In this document: positions 7,908 through 17,463 of the stretch, piece by piece | Layout: each line of letters opens with the position of its first letter | Position numbering within the stretch: position 1 is the stretch's first letter | Assembly: GCA_014208095.1 (NCBI GenBank) | Contig: JACHMT010000001.1 | Span: 806,001-870,000, forward strand | Reading direction: 5' to 3' | DNA length: 64,000 bases | Source of the DNA: Actinospineispora eucalypti | GTDB lineage: Bacteria > Actinomycetota > Actinomycetes > Mycobacteriales > Pseudonocardiaceae | Notes under the pieces: generated by a model | Database searches by the model: none | What the model saw: only the letters and a program-made list of their open reading frames with translations | Told to the model about the DNA's origin: nothing | Translations under genes and position numbers: made by a program

Positions 7908-9908
7908 GTGTTTGTGCGACGGGCTGGGGTCGGTGCGGTCGGTGCACTTCTGGTCGCCGTGCTGAGTCTGCTCGCGGCGTGTAGCAACGAGCTCCCGCCG
8001 GAGGCCGTTCCGGCGGCTCCCGCGCCGCCGCCGCTACCCATGCCGGCCACTCCTGAGCAGGGCAAACGGATCCTGGTCGGGGTCGACGACCTGGGTACCG
8101 GGTTCAACCCGCACCTGGCGTCCGACATCTCGCCGGTGTCCACCGGGGTGGCCTCGCTGGTGCTGCCCTCGGTGTTCCGGCCGGGCCCGGACGGCTCGCG
8201 GCAGCTGGACACCACCGTGGTGAGCAGTGTGAAGGTGGCCTCCACGGCGCCGTTCATGGTCAGTTACGAGATCAACCTCGCCGCCGCGTGGTCGGACAAT
8301 GCGCCGATCGCCGCCGAGGACTTCGTCTACCTGTGGCAGCGCATGCGCTCCGAGCCGGGCGTGGTGAACAACGCCGGCTACCGGATGATCACCGAGGTGC
8401 GCTCGCGGGCCGGCGGCAAGGCGGTGGACGTGGTGTTCGCCCAGCCGTACCCGCAGTGGCAGACGCTGTTCGACAACCTGCTGCCCGCGCACCTGCTCAA
8501 GGACGCGCCGCGCAGCTGGGCGACCGCGCTGGCGGAGAGCATCCCGTCGTCCGGCGGCCCGTTCGTGCTGAGCGCGGTGGACCGGGCGCGCGGGCAGCTG
8601 GTGCTGGCCCGCAACGACCACTACTGGAGCACCCCGGCCGTGGTGGACAGCCTGCTGCTGCGCCGGGTGGACGCGAACGCGCTGGCCGACGGGCTGCGCG
8701 GGACGGACATGCCGCTCGCGCAGGTCTGGCTGGACCCGGACACGCAGGCGGCGCTGGCCCAGCTCGGCCAGCCGGCGAAGCTCCAGCCGGTGGCCCAGCC
8801 GATCGTGGTGCAGCTGGGCATGCGCGCCGACTCCGGGGTGCTCGCCGACCAGCGGGTCCGTCAGGCGGTCGGCGCACTGCTGAACCGGGATACCTTGATC
8901 AAGATCGGCACGGCCAACGGGCTGGGCGGGGTGCGGGCGGACGCCCAGCTGCTCGCTCCTTCGGAGCGCGGCTACCACCCGACCGTGCCCGCCGGCGCGC
9001 CGACCCGGCCGGACCCGGTGCTGGCCACCCACCTGCTGAACGCGGCCGGCTACACCCGCGACGCCCAGGGCCGGTGGAACCGCCAGGGCCAACCGCTGAC
9101 CATCACGGTCGGGGCGCCGGCCGACCGGCCGAGGTTCTCCCAGATCGCCGAGGAAGCCGTCCGGCAGCTGGACGCGGCCGGGGTACAGGCGCGCGCGGTC
9201 ACCGCCAACGGCTCCGCGCTGCTGGCCGACCCGACCGTGGTGCCGACCTCGCCGACCAGCGCGTCCGCCGCGCCTTCCGAGTCCGCCGCGCCGTCCGGTC
9301 CGCCGTCGCCCGGGATGAGCCGGGTGGCCAGCAGCTCGGTGGCGCCGAAGGCGGCGCCCATCCCGCCGTCCGGTCAGCCGGTGCATCCCACGCCGGTACC
9401 CGGCGCCCCCGGCGCCGCCGCACCGGGCGCCGGGGCGCAACCGGGGGCACCGGTGGCCACGCCGGCCCCGTCCAGCTCCGGCGCGGCACAGTCCGGGACG
9501 CCTTCTTCCGGCGCCGCCGCGCCCGCCCCGGCCGGCGTGGTGGTGGACCTGCAGGTGATGCCGAGGGGCCTCGGCGCCGATCTGGCGACCTCGGCGGTGT
9601 CCAACTACGGCTGCCCGCCGGGAATGGCGGGCGTGGCCACGCCGGCCCGCAACTCCACCGGGTTCTGCCTGCTCAGCCTGCAGCCGACGTTGGACGCGCT
9701 GGTCGGTGGCGCGCTCTCGCCGGAGCAGGCGGCCGGCGGGGTGGAAGCCACCCTGTGGGCGCAGCTGCCGGCCATCCCGCTGTTCCAGCCGGTGACCACG
9801 CTGGTCACCGTGCCGAGGGGGGACGAGCTGACCGGCGGGGCGAGCCCCGGCCCGCTCACCATCGGCCCGCTGGGCACCGCCGGCCGCTGGCAGCCCAGCA
9901 TCCAGTAG
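7908..9908 (+). CDS. lpqW: LpqW-like lipoprotein, solute-binding protein family 5 fold
   Basis: A 666-residue lipoprotein (lipobox LLAACS near 22-27) with the family-5 oligopeptide-binding-protein fold: AAWSDNAPIAAEDFVYLWQR early and RVRQAVGALLNRDTL in the middle. Its position right after typA equals that of mycobacterial LpqW, a binding-protein-like lipoprotein that influences phosphatidylinositol-mannoside and lipoarabinomannan synthesis rather than peptide import. An insert of about 110 residues near 445-555 is almost only Pro, Ala, Ser, Gly and Thr, splitting the fold. GTG 7908 or GTG 7914 can serve as start. The lpqW call rests on synteny plus fold; a plain peptide-binding role is the alternative. 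Confidence 0.7.
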   Translation: MFVRRAGVGAVGALLVAVLSLLAACSNELPPEAVPAAPAPPPLPMPATPEQGKRILVGVDDLGTGFNPHLASDISPVSTGVASLVLPSVFRPGPDGSRQLDTTVVSSVKVASTAPFMVSYEINLAAAWSDNAPIAAEDFVYLWQRMRSEPGVVNNAGYRMITEVRSRAGGKAVDVVFAQPYPQWQTLFDNLLPAHLLKDAPRSWATALAESIPSSGGPFVLSAVDRARGQLVLARNDHYWSTPAVVDSLLLRRVDANALADGLRGTDMPLAQVWLDPDTQAALAQLGQPAKLQPVAQPIVVQLGMRADSGVLADQRVRQAVGALLNRDTLIKIGTANGLGGVRADAQLLAPSERGYHPTVPAGAPTRPDPVLATHLLNAAGYTRDAQGRWNRQGQPLTITVGAPADRPRFSQIAEEAVRQLDAAGVQARAVTANGSALLADPTVVPTSPTSASAAPSESAAPSGPPSPGMSRVASSSVAPKAAPIPPSGQPVHPTPVPGAPGAAAPGAGAQPGAPVATPAPSSSGAAQSGTPSSGAAAPAPAGVVVDLQVMPRGLGADLATSAVSNYGCPPGMAGVATPARNSTGFCLLSLQPTLDALVGGALSPEQAAGGVEATLWAQLPAIPLFQPVTTLVTVPRGDELTGGASPGPLTIGPLGTAGRWQPSIQ

Positions 9909-9971
9909 TGGATCGTGTTATCACCCAGTAGGGTCCGCCAATAGCGAAATGCCGTTGCGGAGGGGGCAGCG

Positions 9972-11759
9972 ATGGGGGTACGCGCACGGACCGCGGTCGG
10001 GGCGCTCGGGGTGGTTGCCGCCCTGGCGCTGGCCGCCTGCTCCGCGGGCACAAATGAGGCCGGGGACGACGTCGGCCGGGAGCAGAACCTGGCGCCCGGC
10101 GCGATCGGCGCGGTGGACCAGCCGTACAACCGGCCCAAGGTGGCCGACATCGGCGAGGTCAAGGTCACCGTCGAGGAGAGCTTCCAGGACTACAACAACA
10201 ACACCGGCGCGGCCAACAGCCTGGCCAACGACTACTTCAAGCCGATGTGGGCGCCCTCGCCGTACTTCCTGGACAGCGACCTGAACCTCAAGATCGACCG
10301 TGACTACATGGAGTCGATCACCGTCAAGTCGGCGAACCCGCAGGTCGTGGAGTACAAGTGGCGGCCGGAGGCGGTCTGGTCGGACGGCGCCCCGGTCGGC
10401 TGCAAGGACATGTACCTGCTCTACCTGGCGGCGGTCAGCCCGACCAGGGCGTTCGACTCCGCGCCGCACGGCTACAACCAGATCTCCAAGTTCGACTGCT
10501 CGCCGGACGGCAAGACGGTCACCGTCACCTTCGGCACGCCGTTCGCGGACTACCGGGGCCTGTGGTCGGCGGCCTGGCTGGCCGGCGGGCAGCTGCTGCC
10601 CGCGCACATGCTGGAGCAGCGCACCGGGATCCCGGACATCACCAAGGTGCCGGTCGACAAGGACACCCCGGAGGCGCGCCGGGCCGGGCAGTTCTTCACC
10701 CAGGGCTGGAGCGACTTCGACCCGTCGGTCGGGCTGTCCGCCGGGCCGTACCGGATCGAGAGCGCGGTGCGCAACCAGCGCATCGTGCTGGTGCGCAACG
10801 AGCGCTGGTGGGGCAACCCGGGCGGCCCGAGCAAGATCACGACCACCGCGGTGCGGGACGCGCAGGCGGCCGTGCAGCAGATCCAGAACAAGGAGGTCGA
10901 CGTCACCGGGTTGCAGGCCGACCCCACGGTGTCCGAGCAGCTGCGCGCCTCCGGCGAGTTTCGCCTCTACGCGCGCGGCGGGCAGACCTACGAGCACCTG
11001 GACTTCAACATGGCCCGGCCGCTGTTCCGGGACCACCCCGAGCTGCGCAAGGCGGTGGCCGCCTGCGTCAACCGGCAGGACATCGTGGACAAGCTGGTCA
11101 AGGGGGTCGACCCGAACGCCAGGCCGCTGGGCAACTTCCTGATCAACCCGAACGAGCCCGGCTACCAGGACCACTACGCCGGCGTGGGCGCCGGCAACGC
11201 CGACCAGGCCCGCAAGCTGCTCACCGACGCCGGCTGGGCGCCGGGGCCGGACGGGGTGCTTGCCCGCAACGGCCAGCGGGCCAGCTTCCGGATCGGGCAC
11301 AAGCTGGTGGACCGGCGCAACCAGACGGTGCAGCTGATGGCCGGCAGCTGCCGGCCGGCCGGCATCGAGATCACCGATGCCGGGCAGGAGGCGTTCAACG
11401 ACCAGATGCTGCCGGCCGGTGAGTTCGACGCGGCGCTGTTCGCCTGGGTGGGCACGCCGGTGAAGTCGACGCTCACGCCCAACTACACCAGCAAGGCCAA
11501 GGGCGGGGTGGCCAACTACAACGACTACTCGAACGCCAAGGTGGACGAGCTGCTGGCCCGGGCGAACACCGAGCTGGACTTCCCCACCCGGCTGGCCACC
11601 TTCAACGAGGCCGATCAGCTGATGTCGCGGGATATGCACAGCCTCCCGCTGTTCCAGCTGATCGACTTCTCGGCCGCGCAACGTAACATTCAGCCGGTCA
11701 GCTACCTGAGTACCGGCGGGCCGTTGTGGAACGCGTTCGCCTGGCAGAGAACCGGCTGA
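9972..11759 (+). CDS. ABC transporter substrate-binding lipoprotein, family 5 (oligopeptide type)
   Basis: A 595-residue secreted lipoprotein: signal peptide VGALGVVAALALAACSAG with the lipobox Cys near 23, then a complete family-5 binding protein (Dpp/Opp class), including EAVWSDGAPVGCKDMYLLY and HPELRKAVAACVNRQDIVDKL. It should capture peptides or peptide-like solutes outside the membrane and hand them to the permeases encoded directly downstream (18-bp gap to the next start). ATG 9972 follows the purine-rich GGAGGGGG. It is the first gene of a complete five-gene importer operon; the ligand is not deducible. Confidence 0.9.
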   Translation: MGVRARTAVGALGVVAALALAACSAGTNEAGDDVGREQNLAPGAIGAVDQPYNRPKVADIGEVKVTVEESFQDYNNNTGAANSLANDYFKPMWAPSPYFLDSDLNLKIDRDYMESITVKSANPQVVEYKWRPEAVWSDGAPVGCKDMYLLYLAAVSPTRAFDSAPHGYNQISKFDCSPDGKTVTVTFGTPFADYRGLWSAAWLAGGQLLPAHMLEQRTGIPDITKVPVDKDTPEARRAGQFFTQGWSDFDPSVGLSAGPYRIESAVRNQRIVLVRNERWWGNPGGPSKITTTAVRDAQAAVQQIQNKEVDVTGLQADPTVSEQLRASGEFRLYARGGQTYEHLDFNMARPLFRDHPELRKAVAACVNRQDIVDKLVKGVDPNARPLGNFLINPNEPGYQDHYAGVGAGNADQARKLLTDAGWAPGPDGVLARNGQRASFRIGHKLVDRRNQTVQLMAGSCRPAGIEITDAGQEAFNDQMLPAGEFDAALFAWVGTPVKSTLTPNYTSKAKGGVANYNDYSNAKVDELLARANTELDFPTRLATFNEADQLMSRDMHSLPLFQLIDFSAAQRNIQPVSYLSTGGPLWNAFAWQRTG

Positions 11760-11777
11760 CGGGGGAGGCACAAGCTC

Positions 11778-12776
11778 GTGCTCCGGTACGTGATCCGGCG
11801 GGTGTTGATCGCGGTCCCGCTGCTGATCGTGGCCTCGGTGTTGACGTTCGCGCTGACCACGGCGATGGGTGACCCGCTAGGCGAGTGGAAGATGCTCCAG
11901 CCCCGGACCCCGGAGGAGATCTCCGCCCAGTACGAGCGGATCGGGTGGAACCGGTCGGCCCCCGAGCGCTACCTGGACTGGGCCGGCGGGTTCGTCACCG
12001 GTGACTGGGGCACCACGATCACCCCGGGCAGCGGGACCGAGGACGTGCGCTCGGAGATCGGCCGGGCGCTGGGGGTCACGCTGCGGCTGGTGGTGGCGGC
12101 CGAGGTGCTGGCCCTGCTGATCGGCATGGCCATCGGGGTGGCCGGCGCGGTGCGGCAGTACTCACCGTTCGACTACACGGCCACCGGCCTGGCGTTCTTC
12201 ATGTTCTCCATGCCGCTGTTCTGCGTCGCGGTGATCCTCAAGTTCGGCGGCATCCAGCTGAACAACTGGCTGGAGAGCGCCGGCCTGGACCGGTGGATCG
12301 TCACCTCGGGGCCACCGGACGGCGGGTTCTCCGGCGGCTTCTTCTCGGCGATCTACTCCTACACCGGCGCGTTCCTGTTGCCGGTGCTGTCGTTGGTGGC
12401 GATCCAGTTTGCGCTGTACAGCCGGTTCCAGCGGGCGTCCATGCTGGACGTGCTGAACGCCGACTACGTGCGCACCGCCCGCGCGAAGGGGCTGACCCCG
12501 GCCCGGGTGGTGGTGCGGCACGCGCTGCGCAACGGGCTGATCCCGGTGCTCACCGTGTTCGCACTGAACCTGGGCATCCTCATCGGCGGCGCGGTGATCA
12601 CCGAGACGGTGTTCGGCTGGCGCGGCATGGGGCAGCTGATCGTGGACGCGATCACCAAGAAGGAGCCCTGGATGGTGCAGGGCTGGATGATGGTGACCGC
12701 CATCGTGATTATCGCGTTCAACCTGGTCGCGGACGTCGTGTACGCCTACCTGGACCCGAGGATCCGCCTTGGTTGA
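11778..12776 (+). CDS. Oligopeptide-type ABC transporter permease (DppB/OppB-like)
   Basis: A 332-residue inner-membrane permease with an N-terminal TM helix (RRVLIAVPLLIVASVLTFAL) and five further helices. The permease (EAA) motif for ATPase docking is visible as DYVRTARAKGLTPARVVVRH followed by LRNGLIPVL (about 230-260). The extracytoplasmic loop after TM1 is long, as in DppB-type subunits. It starts at GTG 11778 and its stop overlaps the next permease gene by 8 bp, so subunits are probably made in equal amounts. Confidence 0.9.
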   Translation: MLRYVIRRVLIAVPLLIVASVLTFALTTAMGDPLGEWKMLQPRTPEEISAQYERIGWNRSAPERYLDWAGGFVTGDWGTTITPGSGTEDVRSEIGRALGVTLRLVVAAEVLALLIGMAIGVAGAVRQYSPFDYTATGLAFFMFSMPLFCVAVILKFGGIQLNNWLESAGLDRWIVTSGPPDGGFSGGFFSAIYSYTGAFLLPVLSLVAIQFALYSRFQRASMLDVLNADYVRTARAKGLTPARVVVRHALRNGLIPVLTVFALNLGILIGGAVITETVFGWRGMGQLIVDAITKKEPWMVQGWMMVTAIVIIAFNLVADVVYAYLDPRIRLG

Positions 12777-13701
12777 CACAACCGCTACTCCGACGGTGGC
12801 CGGCGTCGCGTTCGAGGTGCAGGCCCGGGCGCAGTGGCGGACCATCCTGCGCCGGTTCGTCCGGCACCGCGCCGCGCTGGCCGGCATGGTGGTGTTCGCC
12901 CTGCTGCTGCTGTTCGCGTTCGCCGGGCCGCTGGTGTGGACCGCCTCGCTGGACGCGGGGCAGGGCGGCGGCAAGCTGCCACCCAGCGCCGAGCACCCGT
13001 TCGGCACCGACCGGATCGGCCGGGACATGCTGGCCTCGGTGATCTCCGGTACCCGCTTCTCGCTGCAGATCGCGCTGGTCGTGGCGGTGGTGGCGACCGG
13101 GATGGGGGTGCTGCTCGGCGCGCTGGCCGGTTACCTGCGCGGCTGGGTGGACGCCACGGTGAGCCGCATGATTGACCTGCTGCTGTGCATCCCGCCGCTG
13201 GTGATCACCGCTGTGCTGGCGCGCAACACGTTCACCCTGGCGCCGTCGGCGCAGAACGCCAGCAACTGGCTCACCGTGGCGCTGATCATCGCGCTGTTCA
13301 CCTCGTGGTTCCCGGTCGCGCGGACCATGCGCGGGATGGTGCTGTCGCTGCGGGAGAAGGAGTTCGTGGAGGCGGCCCGGGCGCTCGGGGCGTCCACGCC
13401 GAGGATCGTGTTCCGGCACATCCTGCCCAACACGGTGGACGTGATCATCGTGAATGCCACGGTGACCGTGGCCCAGGCGGTGCTGCTGGAGTCGGCGCTG
13501 TCCTTCGTGAACCTGGGTGTGCACCGGCCGGAGGCCTCGCTGGGGCTGCTGATCAACGAGAACAAGAACGAGCTGGCCACGCTGCCCTGGTTGTTCTGGT
13601 TCCCGTTCGTGTTCATCGTGCTGATCTCGCTGTCGGTGAACTTCATGGGGGACGGCCTGCGGGACGCCTTCGACCCGAGGCAACGGAGGGTCCGGGCATG
13701 A
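12769..13701 (+). CDS. Oligopeptide-type ABC transporter permease (DppC/OppC-like)
   Basis: The second permease subunit, 310 residues, with a soluble N-terminal stretch before TM1 (LAGMVVFALLLLFAFAGPLVW) as in DppC. It carries the family signature HPFGTDRIGRDMLASVISGT and the EAA loop KEFVEAARALGASTPRIVFR. TTG 12769 is the longest supported start and overlaps the upstream gene; GTG 12796 is an alternative. Its stop overlaps the next ATG (ATGA at 13698-13701). It forms the membrane channel with the preceding gene product. Confidence 0.9.
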   Translation: MVDTTATPTVAGVAFEVQARAQWRTILRRFVRHRAALAGMVVFALLLLFAFAGPLVWTASLDAGQGGGKLPPSAEHPFGTDRIGRDMLASVISGTRFSLQIALVVAVVATGMGVLLGALAGYLRGWVDATVSRMIDLLLCIPPLVITAVLARNTFTLAPSAQNASNWLTVALIIALFTSWFPVARTMRGMVLSLREKEFVEAARALGASTPRIVFRHILPNTVDVIIVNATVTVAQAVLLESALSFVNLGVHRPEASLGLLINENKNELATLPWLFWFPFVFIVLISLSVNFMGDGLRDAFDPRQRRVRA

Positions 13702-14708
13702 CCGAGGATCTCCTCGAAGTGAAGGACCTCGAGGTGTCGTTCGGCACCGAGGACGGCACGGTGCGCGCGGTGCGCGGGGTGTCGTTCGGGCTGCGCGCCG
13801 GGGAGGTGCTCGGCGTGGTCGGCGAGTCCGGCTGCGGCAAGTCGGTCACCGCGTCGGCGATCATGGGACTGCTGCCACGCAACGCGAGCCTGGCCGGTTC
13901 GATCAAGCTGGCCGGCTCCGAGCTGGTCGGCGCGGAGGCCAAGGACCTGCGCGAGCTGCGCGGGAACCGGGTCTCGATGATCTTCCAGGACCCGATGACC
14001 TCGCTGAGCCCGGTCTACCCGGTCGGCTGGCAGCTGGCCGAGGCGTACTGCGCGCATCATGACGCGCACACCCGGGTCGGCTGGGCCGAGGCGGTGGACG
14101 CGCTGGCCCGGGTGGGCATCCCGGAACCGAGGCGGCGGGCCAAGCAGTACCCGCACGAGTTCTCCGGCGGCATGCGGCAGCGCGCGATGATCGCGATGGC
14201 GATCATCAACGACCCGGAGCTGATCATCGCCGACGAACCGACCACCGCGCTGGACGTCACCGTGCAGGCGCAGATCCTGGAGACGCTGACCGGGATCTCG
14301 GCCGACACCGGCGCGTCGATCATGCTGATCACCCACGACCTGGGCGTGGTGGCCGGGGTGGCCGACCGGGTGCAGGTGATGTACGGCGGCACGCTGGTCG
14401 AGTCGGCCGCGGTGCGCGACCTGTTCGCCGAGCCGCGCATGCCCTACACCGCCGGGCTGCTCGGCTCGGTGCCGCACCCCGAGCAGGTGGGCCGGCCGCT
14501 GGTGCCCATCCCCGGATCCCCGCCGTCGCCGCTGCGGCTGCCGCCCGGCTGCTCGTTCGGCCCGCGCTGCCCGCTGGCCCAGGACCGCTGCACCGAGGCG
14601 GAGCCGGAGCTGGTGGAGATCGACATCGACCACTGGGTGCGCTGCCTGCGCTGGTCGGAGCTGGAGCCGGCCGCGCTGGCGGAGGGGGAGGAGCGGCCCG
14701 GTGAGTAA
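13698..14708 (+). CDS. Oligopeptide-type ABC transporter ATP-binding protein (DppD/OppD-like)
   Basis: A 336-residue ATPase. Walker A is [11 protein letters not shown]-loop [11 protein letters not shown], signature FSGGMRQR, Walker [13 protein letters not shown] and H-loop LITHDLG. The C-terminal extension has the oligo_HPY Cys pattern ([14 protein letters not shown]) that in this class binds an Fe-S cluster or otherwise marks peptide importers. ATG 13698 overlaps the permease stop, and its own 3' end overlaps dppF-like by 8 bp. It energises import together with the next protein. Confidence 0.92.
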   Translation: MTEDLLEVKDLEVSFGTEDGTVRAVRGVSFGLRAGEVLGVVGESGCGKSVTASAIMGLLPRNASLAGSIKLAGSELVGAEAKDLRELRGNRVSMIFQDPMTSLSPVYPVGWQLAEAYCAHHDAHTRVGWAEAVDALARVGIPEPRRRAKQYPHEFSGGMRQRAMIAMAIINDPELIIADEPTTALDVTVQAQILETLTGISADTGASIMLITHDLGVVAGVADRVQVMYGGTLVESAAVRDLFAEPRMPYTAGLLGSVPHPEQVGRPLVPIPGSPPSPLRLPPGCSFGPRCPLAQDRCTEAEPELVEIDIDHWVRCLRWSELEPAALAEGEERPGE

Positions 14709-15729
14709 CTTTTCCACCCAACCCCTGCTGGTGGTGCGGGACCTGGTGAAGGACTTCCCGGTGCGGGGCGGGGGGATCATCCCGCGCACCGTCGGCCAGG
14801 TGCGGGCGGTGGCCGGGGTGTCGCTGGACCTGCGGCCGGGCGAGACGCTCGGGCTGGTGGGCGAGTCCGGCTGCGGGAAGTCCACGGTGGGCCGGTGCAT
14901 CCTGCGGCTGCACGAGCCGACGTCCGGCTCGGTGGTGTTCGCCGGCGAGGAGCTGACCACCGCCGACCCGGCCCGGATGCGCTCGCTGCGCCGCGACCTG
15001 CAGATCGTCTTCCAGGACCCGTACGCCTCGCTGAACCCGCGCTGGACGGTGAACGACATCGTCGCCGAGCCGTTCGAGATCCACCGCCAGCTGGACGACG
15101 TGCAGTACAAGGTGGACGAGCTGCTGGAGCTGGTCGGGCTCAACCCGGAGCACCGCAACCGCTACCCGCACGAGTTCTCCGGCGGGCAGCGCCAGCGGAT
15201 CGGCATCGCGCGCGCCCTGGCCCTGCGCCCCCGGCTGGTGGTGCTGGACGAGCCGGTGTCCGCGCTGGACGTGTCGGTGCAGGCCGGCGTGATCAACCTG
15301 CTGGCCTCCCTGCGCGAGCGGCTGGGCGTGGCATACCTGTTCATCGCCCACAACCTGTCGGTGGTCCGGCACATCTCGGACCGGGTCGCGGTGATGTACC
15401 TGGGCAAGATCGTGGAGACCGGCACCCGGGCGGAGATCTACGCCGGCGCGCGCCACCCGTACACCCAGGCACTGCTGTCCGCCGCGCCGGTGCCGGACCC
15501 TCTCGTGGAGCGCCGCCGGCAGCGCATCGTGCTCACCGGTGAGGTGCCCAGTCCGCTGGACCCGCCGTCCGGCTGCCGGTTCCGCACCCGTTGCTGGAAG
15601 GCCCAGGACATCTGCGCCCAGGAGGAACCCCAGCTGCTCGAGGTGGACGGATCACCGGCCAACCACCGGGCCGCCTGCCACTTCCCCGAACCCGCCGAGT
15701 CCGCCCTCCCGGTGACTTCCGCGGGCTGA
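14701..15729 (+). CDS. Oligopeptide-type ABC transporter ATP-binding protein (DppF/OppF-like)
   Basis: A 342-residue partner ATPase: Walker [14 protein letters not shown]-loop [12 protein letters not shown], signature [17 protein letters not shown], Walker [14 protein letters not shown]-loop IAHNLSVV, and the C-terminal Cys pattern [14 protein letters not shown]. It starts at GTG 14701 inside the previous gene. It ends the importer operon; a non-coding inverted-repeat element follows 7 bp after the stop. Confidence 0.92.
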   Translation: MSNFSTQPLLVVRDLVKDFPVRGGGIIPRTVGQVRAVAGVSLDLRPGETLGLVGESGCGKSTVGRCILRLHEPTSGSVVFAGEELTTADPARMRSLRRDLQIVFQDPYASLNPRWTVNDIVAEPFEIHRQLDDVQYKVDELLELVGLNPEHRNRYPHEFSGGQRQRIGIARALALRPRLVVLDEPVSALDVSVQAGVINLLASLRERLGVAYLFIAHNLSVVRHISDRVAVMYLGKIVETGTRAEIYAGARHPYTQALLSAAPVPDPLVERRRQRIVLTGEVPSPLDPPSGCRFRTRCWKAQDICAQEEPQLLEVDGSPANHRAACHFPEPAESALPVTSAG

Positions 15730-15736
15730 GGGTGTC

Positions 15737-16108
15737 GGGTGCGGGTTTAACGATCGGCTTGGACGGGCCGGCTTGGGTTTCTGGCTGGTTGGGGTGCCGC
15801 CCGCCGCTCGTCACCGAGCGCTGGCTCAGTCCGGTCGACGGCGCGGTTGGACCGGACCCACCCAGCACTCGGTGAACGTAGCCGCCGACCCGCAGTCACA
15901 TCTGCCCCACCCGTCGCGCCTCGGTGACTCAGAGTGAGCATCGCCTGGTCGCGCAGGCCGGCTGGGGGCGTCGAGCGTGTCGCTCGCTGAAGCCGCCCCC
16001 AACCCCACCGGCCGCAGCTACGCTCCGCACTCGCATCGCGACAGGCGGCACTCAAGCCCACAAGAAGCCCCAGCCCGCCCGTCCAAGCTGATCTTTAAAC
16101 CCGCACCC
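15737..16108. mobile_element. 372-bp MITE-like element with 65-bp terminal inverted repeats
   Basis: The left end (15737-15801) and the reverse complement of the right end (16044-16108) match at 54 of 65 positions, beginning GGGTGCGGGTTTAA and ending GTGCCGCC. No open frame inside looks like a gene and no transposase is encoded. The element fills the gap between the ABC importer and dhaM. No target-site duplication is obvious. This architecture suits a non-autonomous transposon or a large palindromic intergenic repeat; which one is inference. Confidence 0.6.
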
Positions 16109-16151
16109 GTATACCGACGCCCGCCCAGCCGCGCGGCGTCGGAATTGACGG

Positions 16152-16565
16152 TCAGAACTTGCGGGCTTCGCGGGCTTGTTCGGCGGCGGTGATTACCGCG
16201 GCGAGGGGTGCGCCGGTGGCGGCCAGGACGGCGGCGGCCACCGCGCCTTCCACGAAGGGGGCGTCCACGAGCACCAGGTCGGGGCGGTTGCGTTCGGCCA
16301 GCACGGCGCGCGCGGTGAGCACCGAACTGCCCAGGTCGGGCAGGACAGCCACGCCCGATCCCCGGTCCACCCGGCGAATGGCGGCGTCGATCAGGTCGTA
16401 GCTGGTGCCGAGCCCGCCGTCCTCGGTGCCACCGGCCACGGCCACCGCATCGGCCGCCACGCCCAGTTGGCCGAGTAGGTCGCGCAGTCCGGAAGCCAGT
16501 TCGGCGCTGTGGGACACGAGTACGATCCCGACAGGTTCAGCCGGTTCGACCGTATCGCTGGACAT
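16152..16565 (-). CDS. dhaM: PTS-dependent dihydroxyacetone kinase phosphotransferase subunit DhaM
   Basis: A 137-residue EIIA-Dha domain of the mannose-PTS EIIA fold. The phospho-accepting His19 sits in GIVLVSHSAEL, and SYDLIDAAIRR and GVAVLPDLGSSVLTARAV follow as in DhaM. It should carry phosphate from HPr to the ADP held by DhaL. Only the IIA domain is present, without the HPr and EI-like extensions of E. coli DhaM, so general PTS proteins encoded elsewhere are needed. It is divergent from the iclR gene, with dhaK and dhaL beyond it. Confidence 0.88.
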   Translation of the reverse strand: MSSDTVEPAEPVGIVLVSHSAELASGLRDLLGQLGVAADAVAVAGGTEDGGLGTSYDLIDAAIRRVDRGSGVAVLPDLGSSVLTARAVLAERNRPDLVLVDAPFVEGAVAAAVLAATGAPLAAVITAAEQAREARKF

Positions 16566-16620
16566 GCCGGTATGGTTTCATGGCTGAACAGCATTCGGCA
16601 ATTCTGAAACGAGGTCGACG

Positions 16621-17382
16621 GTGGTTCAGTCCGTGCAGCGCGCCGCGCGGCTGCTCGGCCACCTGGCCGAGGGCGGCCCCCGACTGGGCCTGGCCGAGCT
16701 GGCCGAACGGCTCGGCGTGGCCAAACCCACCGTGCACGCCCTGCTCCGCACGCTGGAGGGCGAGGGCCTGGTGATGAAGGACCGGCGCACCGGCCGGTAC
16801 GCGCTCGGCCCCGGCGTGCTCACCCTGGGCAACGCCTTCCTGGAGACCCACGAGCTGCGCATGCGCTCGCTGACCTGGGCCGACCTGCTCGCCATGCGGG
16901 CCGACGAGGCGGTCTGGGTGGGCGTGCTGACCGGCTCGCGGGTGCTGGTGGTGCACCACGCCTTCCGCCCGGCCGGCGCGGTGCAGATCCTGGACGTCGG
17001 GGCCAGCCTGCCCTGGCACACCTGCGCGCTGGGCAAGGCGATGGTGGCGTTCGCCCCGGCCGGCCTGCGGATGGAGCTGCTGGACGGCGAGCTGCCGCCG
17101 CTGACCGGGCACAGCCTGGTCGACAGGGCGGCGGTGTCCGGCCAGCTGGCCGAGGTGGGCAACCTCGGCTACGCCGTCGAGAACCAGGAGTGCGCGCTGG
17201 GCGACGCCGGAATCGCCGCGCCGGTGTTCGACCGGGCCGGCCTGGTGGGCGCCATCGGCGTGGTCGGTCCGGTGGAACGGGTGCTGGACCCGGAGCGCTC
17301 CCCGGAGCTGGCGGTGAAGGTGCGCGAGGTCGCCCGGCAGCTGTCCCGCGAGCTCGGCGCGGGTCGCGCGGCGTTGGTCTGA
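16621..17382 (+). CDS. IclR family transcriptional regulator
   Basis: A 253-residue regulator with an N-terminal winged helix-turn-helix (RLGLAELAERLGVAKPTVHALLRTLEGEGLV, about 20-52) and the C-terminal IclR effector domain (about 75-250; GLVGAIGVVGPVERV near the end). The start is GTG 16621 with GAGG upstream. It sits between dhaM (divergent) and dhaK (81 bp downstream), so it most likely controls dihydroxyacetone or glycerol use, as GylR-type IclR proteins do. That role is inferred from context. Confidence 0.88.
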   Translation: MVQSVQRAARLLGHLAEGGPRLGLAELAERLGVAKPTVHALLRTLEGEGLVMKDRRTGRYALGPGVLTLGNAFLETHELRMRSLTWADLLAMRADEAVWVGVLTGSRVLVVHHAFRPAGAVQILDVGASLPWHTCALGKAMVAFAPAGLRMELLDGELPPLTGHSLVDRAAVSGQLAEVGNLGYAVENQECALGDAGIAAPVFDRAGLVGAIGVVGPVERVLDPERSPELAVKVREVARQLSRELGAGRAALV

Positions 17383-17389
17383 GCGGTGG

Positions 17390-17418
17390 TTGACAGTGAT
17401 TCGGGCCACGCATACTGT
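17390..17418 (+). promoter_or_regulatory. Promoter of dhaKL
   Basis: TTGACA at 17390-17395, a 17-bp spacer and TACTGT at 17413-17418 form a good sigma-70-type (HrdB/SigA) promoter, just after the iclR stop and about 45 bp before the dhaK start. Confidence 0.55.
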
Positions 17419-17426
17419 TTTTATGC

Positions 17427-17445
17427 CGTTCAGTATTGACGAACG
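17427..17445. promoter_or_regulatory. Candidate IclR operator before dhaK
   Basis: An imperfect palindrome, CGTTC-N9-GAACG, lies just downstream of the -10 element and would cover the transcription start. A related arrangement (GTTTCA at 16575 paired with TGAAAC ending 16610) lies in the dhaM-iclR gap. Binding by the neighbouring IclR protein is inference. Confidence 0.35.
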
Positions 17446-17463
17446 ATGGTCAGGAGCTCTGGC

